From contig NC_052510.1 in NCBI RefSeq assembly GCF_014356525.2, positions 57,735,273 through 57,799,272 of the forward strand: 64,000 bases of DNA. Direction: 5' to 3'. A program made the translations under genes and the position numbers. The notes under the pieces were generated by a model. The model did not search any database, was not told the origin of the DNA, and saw only the letters and a list, made by a program, of their open reading frames with translations. Each line of letters opens with the position of its first letter. Positions within the stretch are counted from its first letter, which is position 1. Positions 10,393-21,249 of this stretch are shown piece after piece. This stretch comes from Nilaparvata lugens. Taxonomy: Eukaryota > Arthropoda > Insecta > Hemiptera > Delphacidae.

Positions 10393-10500
10393 AACTGTAT
10401 CAGCTACCGTCTATAGAAGGCATTGACAAGACAGAGGATCGGCAACGTTGTTCTGCTATCTTTCTCCATTGCCATTATAACGTGGACCTCCATAAATAGT
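10393..10500 (-). mobile_element. Family F MITE, one-ended copy
   Basis: ACCGTCTATAGAAGGCATTG, CGGCAACGTTGTTCTGC and CATTATAACGTGGACCTC match the left arm of the large inverted repeat at 43725-44460 and the end at 3820-3914. It interrupts the family J array, whose last unit resumes at about 10505. Confidence 0.7.
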
Positions 10501-10504
10501 GACT

Positions 10505-10600
10505 AAGAGCTCCATTACTGTCAGCATTGTTGAATGTGAAACATTGATGTTATTCATAAATAATACTGACTGTATGAGGGGAATCTAGAAACTATGTGAA
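10505..10600 (+). repeat. Last family J unit
   Basis: TACTGTCAGCATTGTTGAAT and TTATTCATAAATAATACTGACTG match the 9112-9772 array, so this is a unit separated from the array by the intervening insertions. Confidence 0.6.
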
Positions 10601-10923
10601 CTAGGGTAGTTGACGAATAGAAGAAATGCACCAAAATTGATCCAATTTGTTCAGTTCCTATTGATCTAGATTAGCAGATTGAATTGTACTAACGGTCAGA
10701 GATTTTCTCCAAAAAAATTATTATTATGGATCTGATTCTGAACTTAAATCTGTCCTACTCCTTACTAAAGTATTTTATTCCTGTCAGACGTATTGGATGC
10801 AAAAATGTTGAAAATTCTATAACGAGCTCATGGTTTTTTGGCACTAAAGCATTAAAAGATACTAGAATTTCCTTTTCTGATCAGTTGATAATCATACAGG
10901 TACTATCTTGTATTTCTATTAAT

Positions 10924-11365
10924 ATCGGGGCACAGAGCTTCGCTCGTTATTTTTATTTATTGATAAACAGAACTCAATTCTCTAAAATGATCGTGTTTAT
11001 ATTTTACAGCTGGCTATACGTCAGCTTATGAATTTCGGGGATGCGATATTTTGATTTTCCACAGACTCACTCGCTCACTCACTTTTTTACTATCCACAGA
11101 CGACGAAAGTCTCAACTGTTCCAGCAAAGGATGAATTATCCTTTCAATGTCGTTCAGCAAGTTTTCCCAAGGATGAGACCTAGTACAATCGATTTTTTTT
11201 TATCATAAACCTACTATGTTCCAAATTTGGTGAAAATCGTTAGAGCCATTCTCGAGATCCGTTGGACATAAATAACCATAAATAAATATAACCAATTAAT
11301 ATAAATAACCAAATATAAAAATATATACCGATATACAGAAATTGCTCGCTTAATATAATAGGATA
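10924..11365 (+). mobile_element. Family Q retroposon-like repeat, copy 1
   Basis: Starts near GGGGCACAGAGCTTCGCTCG and runs through CACTCGCTCACTCAC, CAGACGACGAAAG, GTTTTCCCAAGGATGAGACC and CCTACTATGTTCC to GAGATCCGTTGG. It ends AAATTGCTCGCTTAATATAATAGGATA. The same blocks in the same order occur at 23192-23455, and the 3' end alone at 11800-11865. The shared 3' end with variable 5' extent is typical of non-LTR elements or their SINEs. No protein is preserved. Confidence 0.65.
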
Positions 11366-11599
11366 AATGAATATAACCAATTAATATATAATAGTGAAGT
11401 GTTGTGTTTCTTTTCTGGCTCAAAATTTTGCAAAATTACTCAAAATTTCCAATCTGTAGAGATTTGAGTGAAATATTTTTGTTTTTAATCAGTTTTTAAA
11501 TATCAAAATTCAAAATTTTCAGTTTAGTCTTTAGTTTTGAAGTGGAAATGGACTTTTTGAAGTGAAAGTGAAATCTTAACCTTATTCTTTTTGAAACTT

Positions 11600-11910
11600 G
11601 TATTTGTAAAAATTTGGGAGAAGACAGTTCTGGGATATGCCTGTTGGTCTTCTCCCATCATATTATATTTATTTTTCTGCACGTTAAAAACCTACTATTA
11701 TTCTGTGTATTTAGATGTGTTCTAACTTGTCTATTTGTACAAATGAAGGTATCATTATAATTATGATCTGTAATGACAATGGAATAATAAATAAATAAAT
11801 ATAAATAACAAAATATAAAAATATATACAGCTATACAGAAATTGCTCGCTCAATATAATAGGATTTATTTGTTCCGTGTCGAAATAAATTTGAATTTGAA
11901 TTTTTCTCGT
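11600..11910 (+). mobile_element. LINE 3' tail plus family Q 3' fragment
   Basis: A LINE-type tail (core ATGCCTGTTGGTCTTCTCCC, tail AATAAATAAATAAATA near 11785) is followed directly by a family Q 3' end (AAATTGCTCGCTCAATATAATAGGAT, to 11865). A short (TTGAAT)n-type tail follows at 11880-11905. These are three tail fragments in a row. Confidence 0.5.
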
Positions 11911-12988
11911 ACTATATCAAATCACATCACTTATGATGAAACTAAACATAACTCGACGAAAATAACAGAATCCGGCTAAAATTGATTGTGATCTCTTAAT
12001 AATTGATCTACTGATTGGTTTCTCTGTTTATAATATAGAATCTAAAATCCTAGAACGTGGAAGAATTTTGTAGCGATCCGTAAATGCAATTCCGACAATT
12101 ACTCTTTTCCCAACTCCCAGCGGGACAGCTTTGAACAAGGATCACGTTAGTCATACGTCACATAGTGTTTAGAAGAAATTCTACCCTACGACAGGGCTAA
12201 TCAGCAGGAAGGCTCTCTCTCCACACTGATAAGGGGTGTGTGAAGGTTGGTAATGACTAGAGAAAGGAAGAAAAGGAGACAAAGAAACTGAGAAAAGAGA
12301 GACAATGATGACTCTTGCAGGGTGACCCGGAATTCCGGGATAAGGACAAAGGTCCAGACTTTGTCCCTTCTAAAAGGCATATCAAGTTTCAAAATAGAGG
12401 CCCTCTGCTATAGGCTTTTCTTGGCTGAGTTTTTGTATACGTTTTCAAACTCTTGCGTATCCGATGGGAAGAATGATAGGAAGATTTGAGCGAGACAAAA
12501 ATTGAGAGGAGAAAAAGTGTGGAAGGGAAGAAGAGAATACAGAAGGAACAATGGGAAGTACTGTATTTCTTTGTTTGTGTTGTATCTCAGGGGAAAACAG
12601 GATCATTCTGGCATTCTTTTCACAAGAGTTTGCGAATTTTGCTGCCTCTCGCTTTCAGAAAAGCTTGTAATCAAAACTAAATGGTGATGATTGTCTGTGT
12701 TTCAATGATATTTGTCTTTCATCTGATTTGAGAATGATTCCAGAAAGCTTGAGTTAATAATTTTGGTTATTGAATTTTGTTAAGGCCACTTATGCTGAGA
12801 CTACCGCTAAGAAAATAAAAATATTCTTATCATTAGTATTATGTTTTTTAAATATTCTATCATAACTTAAACTCTCCATTCTCATCATCTTGGTTTAAGA
12901 CCGAAGTATTGCAAAATTGGAGAGAAAAATTCAAAAATTCAATTCCTAAAATTGATAGATCTAAGTGACTCAATCACTCTCACTCACA

Positions 12989-12990
<2 letters not shown>
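11911..12990. other. Unique sequence, no supported gene
   Basis: Short frames on both strands near 12200-12690 overlap each other in purine-rich sequence and have no domain or splice context. Nothing else was recognised. Confidence 0.5.

Positions 12991-13024
<34 letters not shown>
12991..13024. repeat. (CT)n microsatellite
   Basis: Seventeen CT dinucleotides in a row. Confidence 0.98.
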
Positions 13025-13026
<2 letters not shown>

Positions 13027-13227
13027 ACACTACATTGTATTATTTTTCAGTTTTTATTCTTTAATTTCTATTCATATTTCAATCATTATTCATGTTTCGT
13101 TATCATTTTTTTTCTCCATTGATTATTATTTTTGTATTTCAATAATATTTATTTACCTTGTTTGTAATATTGTATATATTTTTTCTGAATTTGATTTGTT
13201 CAATCTAGTAATTATTTAGCGTTGAAT

Positions 13228-13325
13228 TGGAGGGTTGAGTGTGAGAAAGGGCCGGGTGCGCCCTAACTCCGCCCTCCTAGGTAAAAATAATGGCAGCTAT
13301 TCTATTCTATTCTCTCTCTCTATTT
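13228..13325 (+). mobile_element. Retroposon 3' end with ATTCT tail
   Basis: CGCCCTCCTAGGTAAAAATAATGGCAG followed by (CTATT)n and CTCTCTC. The reverse complement of the same end is at 19025-19078 (GAATAGAATAGAATGACTGCC, TTTTCGACCTAGGAGGG). A shared end with a pentanucleotide tail suggests a non-LTR retroposon. Confidence 0.55.
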
Positions 13326-13605
13326 GGTAGAGAGTTGGTGGAAGGATGCTTCGAATATTCTTTCCGAAGAATGGACATTGATATGTCCAAGCTCCGCCAA
13401 TCTATGTAGATGCATAACAATATTATCTATTTTATCTATGGTTATTACATATTTCTTTTTTTCATATCATATACAGTTCAATAATTATTTTCTTAGTTAA
13501 TATTTGGTAAATTGATCTTCAATTTTGCTGTATGTAAGCTATTGCATATAAATGTAAAAGCCAGTATATATTGTAATCTACATAAATAAAGTACTCAATC
13601 AATTT
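13326..13605 (+). mobile_element. Family E SINE-like element, copy 1
   Basis: About 290 bp. It starts TTGGTAGAGAGTTGG, which resembles a tRNA D-arm/A-box, and runs through TTTCCGAAGAATGGACATTG, GTAGATGCATAACAATAT and AGCCAGTATATATTGTAATC. The 3' end is ACATAAATAAAGTACTCAATC with a short T-rich tail. Copies: 26168-26309 (3' part), 45677-45978 (complete, with target duplication), 50441-50681 (inverted, 5'-truncated) and a fragment near 37690. No B-box was identified, so a LINE 3' derivative is an alternative. Confidence 0.75.
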
Positions 13606-13896
13606 TTTTTCCTCTAAAGCTCAAAGCACACTGGAGACGCGCTGCGCCGCGCCGCACCTCGCCACGCCTTCTTGTCAGTTGACTCTGACACCAGACCTGA
13701 GCCAGCCAGGTCACACGATATTATTATTATTATTATCACAATGTTATAATACCGTTATCAAATTGCATTCAATTTTTATTCTTATGAATATTAATTTTTC
13801 ATACTTCGTAAAATTTGTTAATAGTCAGGAATGTACTCATTGTAAATTAGTGAATGAGCCAGTATATATTGTAACAGTATACATAAAAATGAAGAA

Positions 13897-14730
13897 TCTG
13901 GTGTGGCGCACTCACACAACTTTCCTTGCCGTAATTGATCACCTAACGCTAGTGTTCACGCGCATCTCAAGTCTACCCATAAACAAAGATCTGAGCCAGC
14001 TGGTGACAGGACAATAACGCTGGATACACACGAGATCTGCTATCTCTTCATAGTGTGAGCCAGTTGATTCATAGAATCAACAGTTGCCAACAGTCTGCAA
14101 TTGAATCACATTTTCTCAAATTTCAAGCTTAAGTTATTATCAATTTTAGGTGAAAATGTTACTTGACATTAATTGAAGAGATTTTCAAGCTCAATCTTTT
14201 CCATTCGAATTTTTTTGTTTTAATTATATCTGAGACCTGATAATTGGAAATCCAAAATCAAACTTTGCATAGATGGGGCGGAGCTCCTGAAATTTTTACA
14301 GATATAGGACTTGTGGCAGTTGATATAGCTTATCAATGACTATTTTAGATATGAATTTAATCAAAATCTTTGGAGCTATTTTCAAGAAAATCGCGTAAAC
14401 CCTGTTTTTGACAACATTTTCGCCATTTTAGCCGCCATCTTGAATTGCATTTGATCGAAATTGTTCGTGTCGGATCCTTATAGTGTAAGGACCTTAAGTT
14501 CCAAATCACAAGTCATTATGTTAATTGGGAAATGAGATATCGTGTACACATACGCACATACACTCATACACACACACACATACACATACAGACCAATACC
14601 CAAAAACCACTTTTTTGGACTCAGGGGACCTTGAAACGTATAGAAATTTAGAAATTGAGGTACCTTAGTTTTTTTCGGAAAGCAATAGCCTACTTCCCTT
14701 AACTATGTAATAGGGCAAGGAAAGTAAAAA
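13897..14730 (+). mobile_element. Family X interspersed repeat, copy 2 (most complete)
   Basis: Starts TCTGGTGTGGCGCACTCACA, then ACTTTCCTTGCC; ends GGGCAAGGAAAGTAAAAA. ACTTTCCTTGCC and GGCAAGGAAAGT form a perfect 12-bp inverted pair just inside the ends. A CA tract lies at 14552-14590, homologous to the CA/TG tracts in copies at 4319 and 47782. A frame of about 110 codons overlapping the left end (13679-14017) is a by-product. Confidence 0.8.
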
Positions 14731-15154
14731 CTCTATTCTAATCTTTCTCACTGGAGTGAAACCTGAAACACATTTCTCGAATTTTATTACCTTTTAAGTG
14801 CGTCTTCAAATCGATTCTGGAATTTTTGACAAGTAATTAAATTAACTTAAAAATTTTGAAAAGGATGAGAACATATGAAATCATCATTCTCCAGATTTCA
14901 TTCAAGGATCGCGTTCTATGATAGGGAAATATGGCGCAAGTTGTTCACTATAACAAATATGAACACGGTGATTATCTTCAATTTATTTATTTTCTAGAGT
15001 GATGGAATAGGGTGTTATCTGTACTCACTCTATAGTATAATTTAATGTAATTGATTGGTCTGATTGAAAAATTCTTATCATGATATTCTAAATTGAATAA
15101 TTGCTAGAATTCCATCAACCTTTCCACCTAGAACTTGTTCCAATTTTCTCACAG

Positions 15155-15328
15155 TGTGTCCAAAATTGAAGGATTAGCACTTGGTTGGAAACAACGCGGC
15201 AGACCTGAGCTGTGTTTTGTCACTCTGTGGAAAGAAATTTCACAAGGAAAAGGAAGTGGCGGACGCAGAGGGTGGCAATGCACTGCAGTAAAAAGACTTG
15301 ATGGCCTGAATGAGGATGGGAGAATAAG
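15155..15328 (+). CDS. Candidate internal coding exon, product unknown
   Basis: A 174-nt open segment bounded by a pyrimidine-rich acceptor (AATTTTCTCACAG, AG at 15153-15154) and a strong donor (AAG|GTAGGT, GT at 15329). The length is a multiple of three. In the open frame the exon begins with the last base of one codon and ends with two bases of another. The peptide is basic and Gly/Arg-rich in the middle (GKGSGGRRGWQC) and rich in Trp/Cys; I recognise no family. Two overlapping minus-strand frames (to 15513) are also open, so the whole block is simply stop-poor and GC-richer. That lowers confidence. Confidence 0.28.
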
Positions 15329-15669
15329 GTAGGTAACAGACAAAGCGAGACAAAGCGAGTTCTTGTCACTGCCAACCCTACGAAGCAAATTCCCACGAGA
15401 AGCTTCTTCTGCTGCCAACATAAAACAACATTAATTAGTTTGAACTTTAGTGGATGAAGAAAGTCAGTCACATCGGGTGTCAACAAGAAATACTTGGCTG
15501 GGACATTGTTCAAATTTGTAAATCGTCAAAAAAGATCTCGAACAAGTAAAACATTGTTCAAATTTGTAAATTGTCAATAAGAATCTTACACAATTGAAAC
15601 AATGTTCAAATTTTTAAATTGTCAATAAGAATCTTACACAACTGAAACAATGTTCAAATTTGTAAATTG

Positions 15670-16471
15670 AAGGCCTGAGTTTTAAAAGTAGACAAACACC
15701 ATTTTTTGAGAAAATAGGTTTTCGTCTGATTCTTATACTAAATTTTTTAAATATTAATGAAAAATATTCAAATCCACTCTAAAATGGAGCAATCCTTCCA
15801 AAAACGTATAAATGCAATGACATACAATATTTTAAAGCAGAGTTTGTGCCAGAAAACTACCAAGGATTCTATGAAAACCTAACTAGAGTACTTTTTGTGT
15901 AGTTGAGAAGTTGATATTGTGGTAATTATTCATATTGAATGAAAAAGACTAAGAAATTGTCAAAAACATATTATCTATCTCTTATATAAATATCATCTAT
16001 TATCTTATTAACTATAAATCAGTGGTTTTTTGACAATTTCTTAGTCTTTTTCATTCAATCTAACTAGAGTAGATGGTAGGCCTACGTCTAATAATGTAGA
16101 CAACTCAGCATTAAAATATGATGAATGATGTGTATAATTAAGGTCTATAATTATACAAGGTCTATAATAATATGGTCAATGTCTATTTCTTTTGTAGATA
16201 AAAATTAAAAATGTTCAAATAATGTGCTAATCTTTCAAAATCCTGCCGAAAAATATGATGAGTTTGAAAACCAGATATCTCCAACAACTTTGAAGCCCCT
16301 CTGTTAATTATTAATTAAAAGTTCGAAAAAGGTTATAGTGATAGAAAACGTACTATATTTATGGTAGATTTTGTAATACAAGAATGTGAAGTTGAATTTT
16401 TTGTGATAAGCAGTTTCTTTGATTCCCCAAAAATTTAGTCTGTGGCGTCTGGTTTTCAAACTCAGACCTTC
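15670..16471. mobile_element. ~800-bp TIR element inserted in the 48-bp array
   Basis: AAGGCCTGAGTTTTAAAA at the left end mirrors TTTTCAAACTCAGACCTT at the right end. Both sides show AAATTG (15664-15669, 16472-16477), consistent with a target duplication, though the motif also belongs to the array unit. No transposase frame. It contains a further insertion at 15891-16059. Confidence 0.65.
15891..16059. mobile_element. Family I foldback element, copy 1, with 12-bp target duplication
   Basis: The left part (CTTTTTGTGTAGTTGAGAAG) and the inner pair TGAATGAAAAAGACTAAGAA / TTCTTAGTCTTTTTCATTCA form a stem. The element is flanked by CTAACTAGAGTA on both sides (15879-15890 and 16060-16071), a perfect 12-bp duplication. 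Copy 2 at 58436-58575 is also flanked by a duplication. The long, variable duplications argue against a standard cut-and-paste MITE and fit a retroelement derivative. Confidence 0.8.
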
Positions 16472-16745
16472 AAATTGTCAAAAAGGTTCTTACACTAGTG
16501 AAACGCTGTTCAAATTTGTTAGCTGTCAAAACATATCTCAGACGACTGAAACAATGTACAAATTGGTAGATTGTCAATAGGAATCTTACACGACTGAAAC
16601 AATGTACACATTGTAAATTGTCAAAAAGGTTCTTAAACTGCGGAAACATAATGTTCAAATTTGATAACTGTAAAAACATATCTCAGACGATTAAAACAAT
16701 GTTGAAATTTGTAAATTGTCAAAAAGGAACTCAGACAACTGAAGC

Positions 16746-16961
16746 TATCTCTTTTCTGTATAGGGCTCCTTTTATAGGAATAGAAAGAAAAATAAAAATC
16801 TTAGTACCCTTTTTGAAATATTTAATCACAACATGTTTCGGACATGTTGCCATGATGCCATTTGACAAATGATGCCATTTTAAAGTCACTTGTGATTAAA
16901 TATGTCATGTTGTGATTAAATATTTCAAAAAGGGTACTACTATTTTTATTTTTATTTCTAT
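16746..16961 (-). mobile_element. Family H foldback element with 9-bp target duplication
   Basis: Inverted arms (TAGAAAGAAAAATAAAAATC ... AAAAAGGGTACTACTATTTTTATTTTTATT) and an inner ATTTAATCACAACATG repeat. AACTGAAGC occurs immediately before (16737-16745) and after (16962-16970) the element. On the minus strand ATGTCCGAAACATGTTG (core at 16835-16840) is the same hammerhead-like 3' half as in 2948-3048, and the upstream ATCATGG is a degraded CTGATGATGG. Confidence 0.75.
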
Positions 16962-17779
16962 AACTGAAGCAATGTTCAAGTTTGTAAATTGTCAATAAGA
17001 ATCTCACACGACTGAATCAATGTTCAAATTTGTTTATTGTCAAAAAGAATCTCATACGATTGAAACAATGATCAATTTTGTACATCTGTAACAATGTTAA
17101 AATTTGTTAATTTTCAAAAAGGATTTCACACGATTGGAACAATGTTCAGTTTTGTAAGTTGTCAAAAAAAGATCCAACAAGGCTGAAACAATGTTAAAAT
17201 TTGTGAATTTCCTAAAAAATTCTCACAGAACTGGAGCATAGTTAAATCTTGTAAATCCTAAAAGAGGATATTAAACGACTGGAACAATGATCAGTTTTGT
17301 AAATTATTGTCAAAATGCATCTCACATGATGATGAGTTTGGTCAACGATTGGAAATAAACCATCATACATGACGTAATAATAAATATACACAATCCGCAT
17401 ACCGGTGATTGAAATAATTTTAATCTGCATTTCAATTTTCCGCTTCCAGGAATAAGCTCAACGGGTTAATTTTATTTTGTTACATTCGGTTCGCTTGTAT
17501 TGATCAAACGTTTTAATAGCTCATCAACTCAGTTCCACGAATATGTATTAATTAGTATGAGCTAATAACGAATATCAAGGTTAATTGCTGAATGTATTAT
17601 GTGTTTCATAAACTTGAATTACAGTATTTGCCTCATAGTGATTGAGCTCAATATTTGATTGTTTGCTACAATGTAATAGATGAATTCCACGAAGTAATGG
17701 AAATGAACTTACGTATTTGAATGTGATCATTTCAGAGATTAAATAATTATTGAGAAAATTCTGATGTTATGCATTGCAC

Positions 17780-18310
17780 AATCCTATAATCTATGATTTG
17801 ACTACAATAAGATTTTGATCATTAGATCATACTATACTATCATTATTAAACTATGTATTATTATCGATTTATTGGACTGTGATGCTGATGATATTAAAGA
17901 TCTAGAATTTTATTTTAACTTGGATCACACATTACAGTATATTATAACTGTCATTATAACATAATAAATCCTATAATCTATGATTCGACTACAATAAGAT
18001 TTTGATAATAGATCACACTATACTATCATTACTAAATTATGAATGATCATCGAATTATTGAACTGTGATGATAATAAAGGTCCAGAATTCTATATCATCT
18101 TGGATCACACATCACACTATGTTATAACTGTCATTATCACATAATAAATGTATGATTATTGGACTGTGTTGATAATAAAGCTCCAGAATTCTATATTATC
18201 TTGGATCACACATCACACTATGATATAACTATTATTAGCATTATAATAAATGTATGATTATTGTATCAATGGCTTGTGATGATAATAAAGGTCTAGATTT
18301 TCATTTTATA
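17780..18310 (+). repeat. Diverged tandem array, long and short units
   Basis: Four units share GGACTGTGATG, GATAATAAAGGTC(C/T)AGAATT and CTTGGATCACACATCACACTA. The first two also carry CCTATAATCTATGATT(T/C)GACT and are about 190 bp; the last two are about 105 bp. No coding potential. Confidence 0.8.
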
Positions 18311-18336
18311 ACTGTGTGTGGAACTTTTCCATAATT

Positions 18337-18522
18337 GAAGAGACTTGAAATGTTGTCAAAAATCCACGTTATTTTAATAAAAATTAATAAAAATTAATTA
18401 CAGGAGCATGCTTTCGTGTGTGCTCACACATCATCAGATGAGCACACACGAAAGCATGCTCCAGTAAAATATTAATTTTTATTTAAATGAAGTGGATTTT
18501 TGACAACGTTCCAAGTCTCTTC
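18337..18522 (-). mobile_element. Family G foldback element with hammerhead-like core
   Basis: Outer inverted repeats GAAGAGACTTG / CAAGTCTCTTC and TTGTCAAAAATCCAC / GTGGATTTTTGACAA enclose a near-perfect 24-bp central stem, GGAGCATGCTTTCGTGTGTG and its complement. On the minus strand the loop side reads CTGATGA (18431-18437), a GTGTG/CACAC stem, CGAAA (18412-18416), GCATGC and TCC. This matches the order of a hammerhead ribozyme core apart from one extra U after CUGAUGA and a weak stem I. Confidence 0.6.
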
Positions 18523-19241
18523 AACATTAATCAATTCATGCAACCTTCAATGGTTGAATCTTATAGAGAAAGTTTTCTTTCCCCCAGTCCTTCAAGTTCA
18601 TACATCACCACTAAATATTCACTGTAATGTGGAATGGAACACAAAAGTTAAAATAAAAGTATCTCTAAAATTGTGTACACATCCATACAACAACAAAAAT
18701 CTTGTGAATAGTATACAAATTTGTTGCAGTGTGACAATCCATCTTACTGTATATTTAGAAATAAATTTGTACCTATTGTAGACTGATAAATGCTTGATCC
18801 AGGGAAACATTCAGAAAGAATAACTATTTCACACCATCTGAATACGTTAACAAAAAAATTTGAAGAAACATGAAACGCATCTCACAAAGTACCAAAGAAA
18901 TACTACAGTTTCCTCTCTTGTCCCATGGGGAGGAGCTTTCAGAGTGTTCCTCACACTTTCTTGTGAAAATTTTAAGTAAACATTCAACGGGAAGTCTGTT
19001 GTCAGAAGAGGAGAGACACTGAGAATAGAGAGAGAATAGAATAGAATGACTGCCTTTATTTTCGACCTAGGAGGGAGAGAGAGAGTGAGAGAGTATATTT
19101 ATATAGTAATACATAAGCAATAGCAATACAATAATGAATATTCTACTATTGATGAATAGATACAGTGGGAAGAGACGTTGAACAGAATCGATTCTTATTA
19201 AGAGGCGGTCTCTTAAAAATCTTATTAAGATTCTTATTATT
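18523..19241. other. Unique sequence plus a retroposon end
   Basis: 19025-19078 is the reverse complement of the ATTCT-tailed retroposon end at 13228-13325, followed by a (GA)n run. The rest shows no supported feature. Confidence 0.5.
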
Positions 19242-19870
19242 CTGTGCAAAGGCTGAAATTAAACATTCTACTCGTGATATTTTTCAAAGTTTTTCGATTT
19301 GTATATCATCAAGCTATCAAAATGAAAAAGTTTTCGCAAAAAAACATTTTTTCCGATCATTACTTTTTGAGATATGAGCGCCTGAAGTTTAAATTTATGG
19401 GACAGAACATTTCAAATTCGGTAAGATATATATCCATGAGATTCAGAGGATGGATTCATCATGGTATTGTTGATCTAGTGAAAAAAAAATTCTTTAAATA
19501 TCAATTTTTGAAAAAGTTATTCAATCTACCAAAAATAACACAGAATAACTCAACTAAAAGTTATTTATGGTTATTTTTAGTGAATTGAATAACTGTCTTG
19601 AAAATTGCTATTTTCAAAAAAATTTTGTTTTACCAGATCAACGATACCATGAAGAATCCATCCTCTGAATCTCATGGATATATCTCTTACCGAATTTGAA
19701 ATGTTCTGTCCCAAAAAATTCATCTTTAGGCGCTCATATCTCAAGAAGTAATGATCAGAAAAAACATTCCTCTCTGAGAAAACTTTTTCATTTTTATAGC
19801 TCGATGATATACAAGTCGAAAAACTTTGAAAAATATTACGAGTAGAAAGTTCATTTTTAGCCTTTGCAGA
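19242..19870. repeat. ~630-bp inverted repeat (long hairpin)
   Basis: Two arms of about 300 bp in opposite orientation around a centre near 19555. TGTGCAAAGGCTGAAATT on the left matches the inverse of AGCCTTTGCAGAG on the right. GGACAGAACATTTCAAATTC, TATATCCATGAGATTCAGAG and ATGAAAAAGTTTTC are all mirrored. Arms differ by scattered substitutions and small indels. Frames of 70-114 codons in the left arm follow from the AT-rich repeat and have no domain. It could be a large foldback transposon or an inverted duplication. Confidence 0.9.
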
Positions 19871-20744
19871 GCCTTGAGAAAAGGCTACTGGATGAGCATA
19901 TTACAACCATAGAGCTATTATTGTATATACAGTATTACTATATCCATATCTATTTCTTTGACGACAATCATAGAACTATAATGTAGGTATATTCATATAT
20001 ATATATTTTTCTTACTACAACAATATTACAATGATAATAGAATACTGTAGTATTTTTTTCGATCTTTCCACCTGACACCTACAGAGAACGACAAAATGTA
20101 CAAGAGGTCTACCTGTTATGCACGTTTCCCAATCTAGGAAGGAATGGCAACACTGAAAATATTCCCCTGGAGATTTTTTGCCTGTGCAACACAACAGACA
20201 CCCTTCTTCCAGACCAGAAAGGTTCTTTTCTGGTTCCAACGATCAACAGCTCGTCAAGCAGATTCTGTAGACCCCTCCATGGACAAAAGGTACCACCCTC
20301 GAACGGAACGCATTGTCAGTGCGGTCAACTATAAATTGCTCGGAAAAATGTCAAACTGATGATCTGTTCTGCAGGGTCGAGCCTCCTCTCTGGAGACCTA
20401 CTTCCCTCTCGCTCACTCTTCCACCTCCTCCATATCATCCTCACTCTCTTCCTCCTTTCTCCTCACAGTTCATTACACTCCGCGCTCGACAATAGGAAAT
20501 CCGTTGTCGTGATGGTGAATTTGTCACTTCTATTTCCTATTCAGCATCGATTCATTGTTGCATTTGTCAAACTGAAATTTATGTCGTGGAATCGCACACA
20601 CAGGACGATTCCTAGGAATACCTTGAGAACGATATGTTGGTGTTGGGAATTGGAAATGTTTACTTTTTGAAAATAAGTGTCTTCAGGGTGGCGCTCATTC
20701 TTTGACATCTGGGCTCTTCTTAGAAATTGATTGCAAAATGTCAC
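19871..20744. other. GC-variable unique sequence, no supported gene
   Basis: 20140-20500 is less AT-rich and open in several frames on both strands. None has a domain, a credible start context or paired splice sites. If a host exon exists here I cannot tell which frame it uses. Confidence 0.4.
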
Positions 20745-21030
20745 ATTACGTGATAAAAATCGATGCTAGATTGATACTATTCTACTTTGACAATGAAATC
20801 CATGTATTATACAGGTGGAAGGACCTCAGGATCTATTACACAATAAAAAATCAATGCCACGAAGTTACTATTATACTTCGACAATAAAAATTATGTATTC
20901 TACAGGTGGAAAGATCTACAACACAATGAAAAATCAATTTTACGAAGATACTATTCTACTCTGACAATGTAAGCTATGTAATATAGAGGTGAAGGTATCT
21001 AATTCATCATGATAAAAAAGCAATTTTACA
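20745..21030 (+). repeat. Diverged tandem array (~75-90 bp units)
   Basis: Three to four units with ACTATTCTACTTTGACAAT, ATGTATTATACAGGTGGAA and ACACAATAAAAAATCAAT. A further partial unit (ACTATTATACTTTGACAATA) appears at about 21228. Confidence 0.75.
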
Positions 21031-21249
21031 ATAATAATAATAATGATAATAATCTCTCTAGGTGTTGGACGACACATCCAGAGGAGTTTATTCATAAATT
21101 CGGGAACACTACATATTATTTTCTCATACATTTTACATAATATAACAATATAATATTCAAGTGTTCAAAATGATACCTCACTCTATAAATATAATATAAC
21201 ATCATCAAATTAATATAATGATACAGCACTATTATACTTTGACAATAAC

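Larger units (their letters stand above)
15499..17320 (+). repeat. 48-bp tandem array, interrupted by two insertions
   Basis: Diverged units of about 48 bp: CAATGTTCAAATTTGTAAATTGTC, AA(T/A)AAGAATCT(T/C)ACAC, (G/A)ACTGAAA. Array segments are 15499-15669, 16478-16745 and 16962-17320. The gaps are two later insertions (15670-16471 and 16746-16961). The third segment is the most diverged. Small minus-strand frames here are periodic by-products. Confidence 0.9.

Noticed and set aside
12965..13219. 84-codon plus frame starting with Ser-Leu repeats
   Set aside because: Reads through the CT microsatellite and a T-rich region; low complexity.
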